Positions 6,211 to 7,702 of a DNA stretch of 7,702 nt are shown piece after piece. The position numbers and the translations under genes were made by a program. The stretch's first letter is position 1. The number at the start of each line of letters is the position of its first letter. The notes below the pieces were generated by a model. That model searched no databases. It had not been told where the DNA came from and saw only the letters and a list, made by a program, of their open reading frames with translations. Origin of the DNA: JBFMAE01 sp040756085 (GTDB taxonomy: Bacteria; Desulfobacterota; BSN033; UBA1163); the NCBI GenBank assembly GCA_040756085.1, contig JBFMAE010000401.1:1-7702 (forward strand). The letters run 5' to 3'.

Positions 6211-6236
6211 GGACACGGGCACGGGACACGGTCACG
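6211..6236 (+). repeat. GC-rich 13-base tandem repeat before the response regulator
   Basis: GGACACGGGCACG (6211-6223) is followed directly by GGACACGGTCACG (6224-6236), with one mismatch. Each unit is itself built of two near-copies of the word GGNCACG. It is much more GC-rich than its surroundings and ends 21 bases before the regulator start. Confidence 0.75.
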
Positions 6237-6246
6237 TTTTGTTAAT

Positions 6247-6255
6247 GGGAGGAGG
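6247..6255 (+). promoter_or_regulatory. strong ribosome binding site of the response regulator
   Basis: GGGAGGAGG precedes the ATG at 6258, with GGGAGG 5 bases away. This is the strongest Shine-Dalgarno sequence in the window. By contrast the kinase gene has almost none, which suggests the regulator is made in excess of the kinase. Confidence 0.7.
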
Positions 6256-6257
6256 AA

Positions 6258-7631
6258 ATGATTCCTAAGAGAATTCTTATTATCGATGATGAAGAAAATT
6301 TCAGACATATGCTTTCTGTGATATTAAAAAAGGAGAGGTATGAGGTGGAGACCGCTTCCAACGGGGAAGAGGGAATACAAAAGATCATCAGTTCACCCTT
6401 TGATCAAGTGCTTTGCGATATCCGGATGCCCCAAATGGATGGGTTAGAATTTTTGAGAGAGACGCAGAAGATGAATGTGGATGCGACGATCATCATGATG
6501 TCAGCCTACGGTACCGTGGATATCGCCATTGAGGCCATGAAACTGGGTGCCTATGACTATATTTCAAAACCCTTCAAACCCGATGAGATCATATTGACCC
6601 TGCGAAAAGCTGAAGAAAGAGAGCAGTTAAGAAAAGAAAACCAACAATTAAGGAGGGCGGTCGAAAAGGAATATAGCTTTGAGAATATCCTCAGCAAAAA
6701 TCCAAAGATGCAAGAAATATTTGATGTGATTAGAAAAGTGGCTTCCTATAAATCAACGATTCTCATTACGGGAGATAGTGGAACCGGGAAAGAGTTAATT
6801 GCAAGGGCGTTACATTATCATAGTGATCGGTCTAAAAATCCTTTCGTCCCTGTCAATTGCGGGGCCATCCCAGAAAATTTATTGGAAAGTGAACTATTTG
6901 GTCACGTAAAGGGGGCCTTCACAGATGCCATCCGGACGAAAAAGGGCCTGTTTGAAGAAGCGGATGGTGGAACGCTCTTTTTAGATGAAATCGGAGAACT
7001 ACCTGCTACACTTCAGGTCAAACTTCTTCGAGTACTCCAAGAAGGGGAAATACGAAGAATTGGAGAGTCAAAACCCATTAAAATTGATGTCAGAATTGTT
7101 TCAGCAACTGTGAAGGACCTTATAAAAGAAGTGAATGAAGGTCGATTCAGAGATGACCTGTTTTATCGATTAAATGTCCTTCCGATCCATATCCCGCCGC
7201 TTCGAGAAAGGAAAGAAGATATCCCTTTACTCATCAATCATTTTATAAAGAAATATAGCCAATCCATGAATAAGAATGTGATGGGCATCGATCCAAAGGC
7301 TCTGGAGATCATGATGAACTATAAATGGTATGGCAATGTGAGAGAGCTGGAGAATACGATCGAGAGGACAATTGTGTTGTCAGATGGGGAAAACATTGAA
7401 TTAGAAAATTTACCTCCGGAAATTAGAGAGTTTCAAGAGGAGGTTCAACTGGGACCTTTGGTCGAAGAAGAATATTCCATAAAAAAAGCCTCTAAGATGT
7501 TAGAGGCGAATTTAATTAAAAAGGCTTTAAGAAAGACAAAAGGGAATCATACTCATGCGGCAAGATTGTTAGAAATAAGCCACCGTGCCCTGTTATATAA
7601 AATTAAGGAATACGGAATTATTGAACAATGA
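6258..7631 (+). CDS. sigma-54-dependent response regulator, NtrC/AtoC/PilR family
   Basis: A 457-residue activator with the full receiver-AAA+-Fis layout. Receiver (1-120): acidic pocket D10/D11, phosphoacceptor D54, switch S82, K104. A linker helix (about 118-136) leads to the AAA+ domain (about 141-375): Walker A GDSGTGKE (172-179), the sigma-54-contacting loop GAFTDA (219-224) in place of GAFTGA, Walker B GGTLFLDEIGELP (237-249, D243/E244), sensor I VRIVSATVKDL (278-288), arginine-finger region FRDDLFYRL (297-305, R298 and R304), and sensor II WYGNVRELEN (357-366). The C-terminal Fis-type helix-turn-helix is at about 416-454 (ANLIKKALRKTKGN, AARLLEIS, LLYKIKEYGI). It presumably binds upstream sites and opens sigma-54 promoters when phosphorylated by the kinase encoded 235 bases upstream. 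With a prepilin peptidase nearby, a PilR-type role in pilin expression is plausible but unproven. The stop codon lies inside the start of another heptad array. Confidence 0.95.
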   Translation: MIPKRILIIDDEENFRHMLSVILKKERYEVETASNGEEGIQKIISSPFDQVLCDIRMPQMDGLEFLRETQKMNVDATIIMMSAYGTVDIAIEAMKLGAYDYISKPFKPDEIILTLRKAEEREQLRKENQQLRRAVEKEYSFENILSKNPKMQEIFDVIRKVASYKSTILITGDSGTGKELIARALHYHSDRSKNPFVPVNCGAIPENLLESELFGHVKGAFTDAIRTKKGLFEEADGGTLFLDEIGELPATLQVKLLRVLQEGEIRRIGESKPIKIDVRIVSATVKDLIKEVNEGRFRDDLFYRLNVLPIHIPPLRERKEDIPLLINHFIKKYSQSMNKNVMGIDPKALEIMMNYKWYGNVRELENTIERTIVLSDGENIELENLPPEIREFQEEVQLGPLVEEEYSIKKASKMLEANLIKKALRKTKGNHTHAARLLEISHRALLYKIKEYGIIEQ

Positions 7632-7676
7632 ATGAAGAAAAGCAGGAATATTGGGACGATGGGTTACTCATTACTC
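7620..7676 (+). repeat. third heptad/octad array after the response regulator (continues to window edge)
   Basis: ATTGAAC (7620-7626) and AATGAAT (7627-7633) are heptads that contain the regulator's TGA stop. After a short spacer, 8-base words follow: GGAATATT (7645-7652), GGGACGAT (7653-7660), GGGTTACT (7661-7668). The order heptad then octad in the + direction is the same as after the prepilin peptidase. An inverted half may lie beyond the window. Nothing else is recognised in the last 71 bases. Confidence 0.7.
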
Positions 7677-7702
7677 CTGGTTCTATTATGCAAACATTTC
7701 AT

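Noticed and set aside
6052..6261. 69-codon open frame between kinase and regulator as a protein-coding gene
   Set aside because: The frame consists of an inverted repeat and a tandem repeat, and the peptide has no recognisable domain. It is kept only as a possible translated leader in the findings.

Overview
The window is gene-dense, with one strand coding, from a moderately AT-rich Gram-negative-type bacterium. The evidence for the organism is indirect: an NtrB/NtrC-style two-component pair whose regulator belongs to the sigma-54 activator class, a type IV prepilin peptidase, an asparagine-synthase/TPR membrane-protein pair typical of surface-glycan loci, and many short palindromic intergenic repeats of the sort common in Desulfobacterota and Nitrospirota metagenome assemblies. 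The phylum is an inference and could be wrong.

Layout, all on the + strand. 2-928: C-terminal half of a glutamine-hydrolysing asparagine synthase, cut by the window edge. 940-2829: multi-spanning membrane protein with a C-terminal TPR domain, resembling TMTC/GT-C glycosyltransferases, 11 bases downstream and probably co-transcribed. 2825-3344: a cassette-like unit with a small four-helix-bundle (S23/IVS family) gene between two opposed arrays of a 7-base word (consensus ATGAACG / CGTTCAT). 3357-4118: prepilin peptidase (PilD/GspO). 4119-4342: a 224-base gap almost filled by a nested imperfect palindrome: heptads then octads, an AT-rich loop, octads reversed, heptads reversed. 4343-6022: membrane sensor histidine kinase. 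6023-6257: a 235-base gap with a different inverted repeat and a GC-rich 13-base tandem repeat. 6258-7631: NtrC-family response regulator. 7620-7702: start of another heptad/octad array.

Functionally there are two ordinary modules. The first (asparagine synthase, TPR membrane protein) points to cell-surface polysaccharide or protein glycosylation. The second (prepilin peptidase, sensor kinase, sigma-54-type activator) is what one expects near a type IV pilus locus with a PilS/PilR-like system, although no pilin or other pilus gene is visible and the signal sensed is unknown.

The unusual part is the repeats. Several short-word families (7-base, 8-base, 13-base, and two unrelated palindromes) sit at gene borders. 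Some supply the stop codon of the gene before them or lie inside coding sequence, and one pair brackets the four-helix-bundle gene. That recalls the 23S rRNA intervening sequences for which this protein family was named, here in an ordinary gene cluster. No CRISPR array, tRNA, rRNA, transposase, reverse transcriptase or convincing intrinsic terminator was found.
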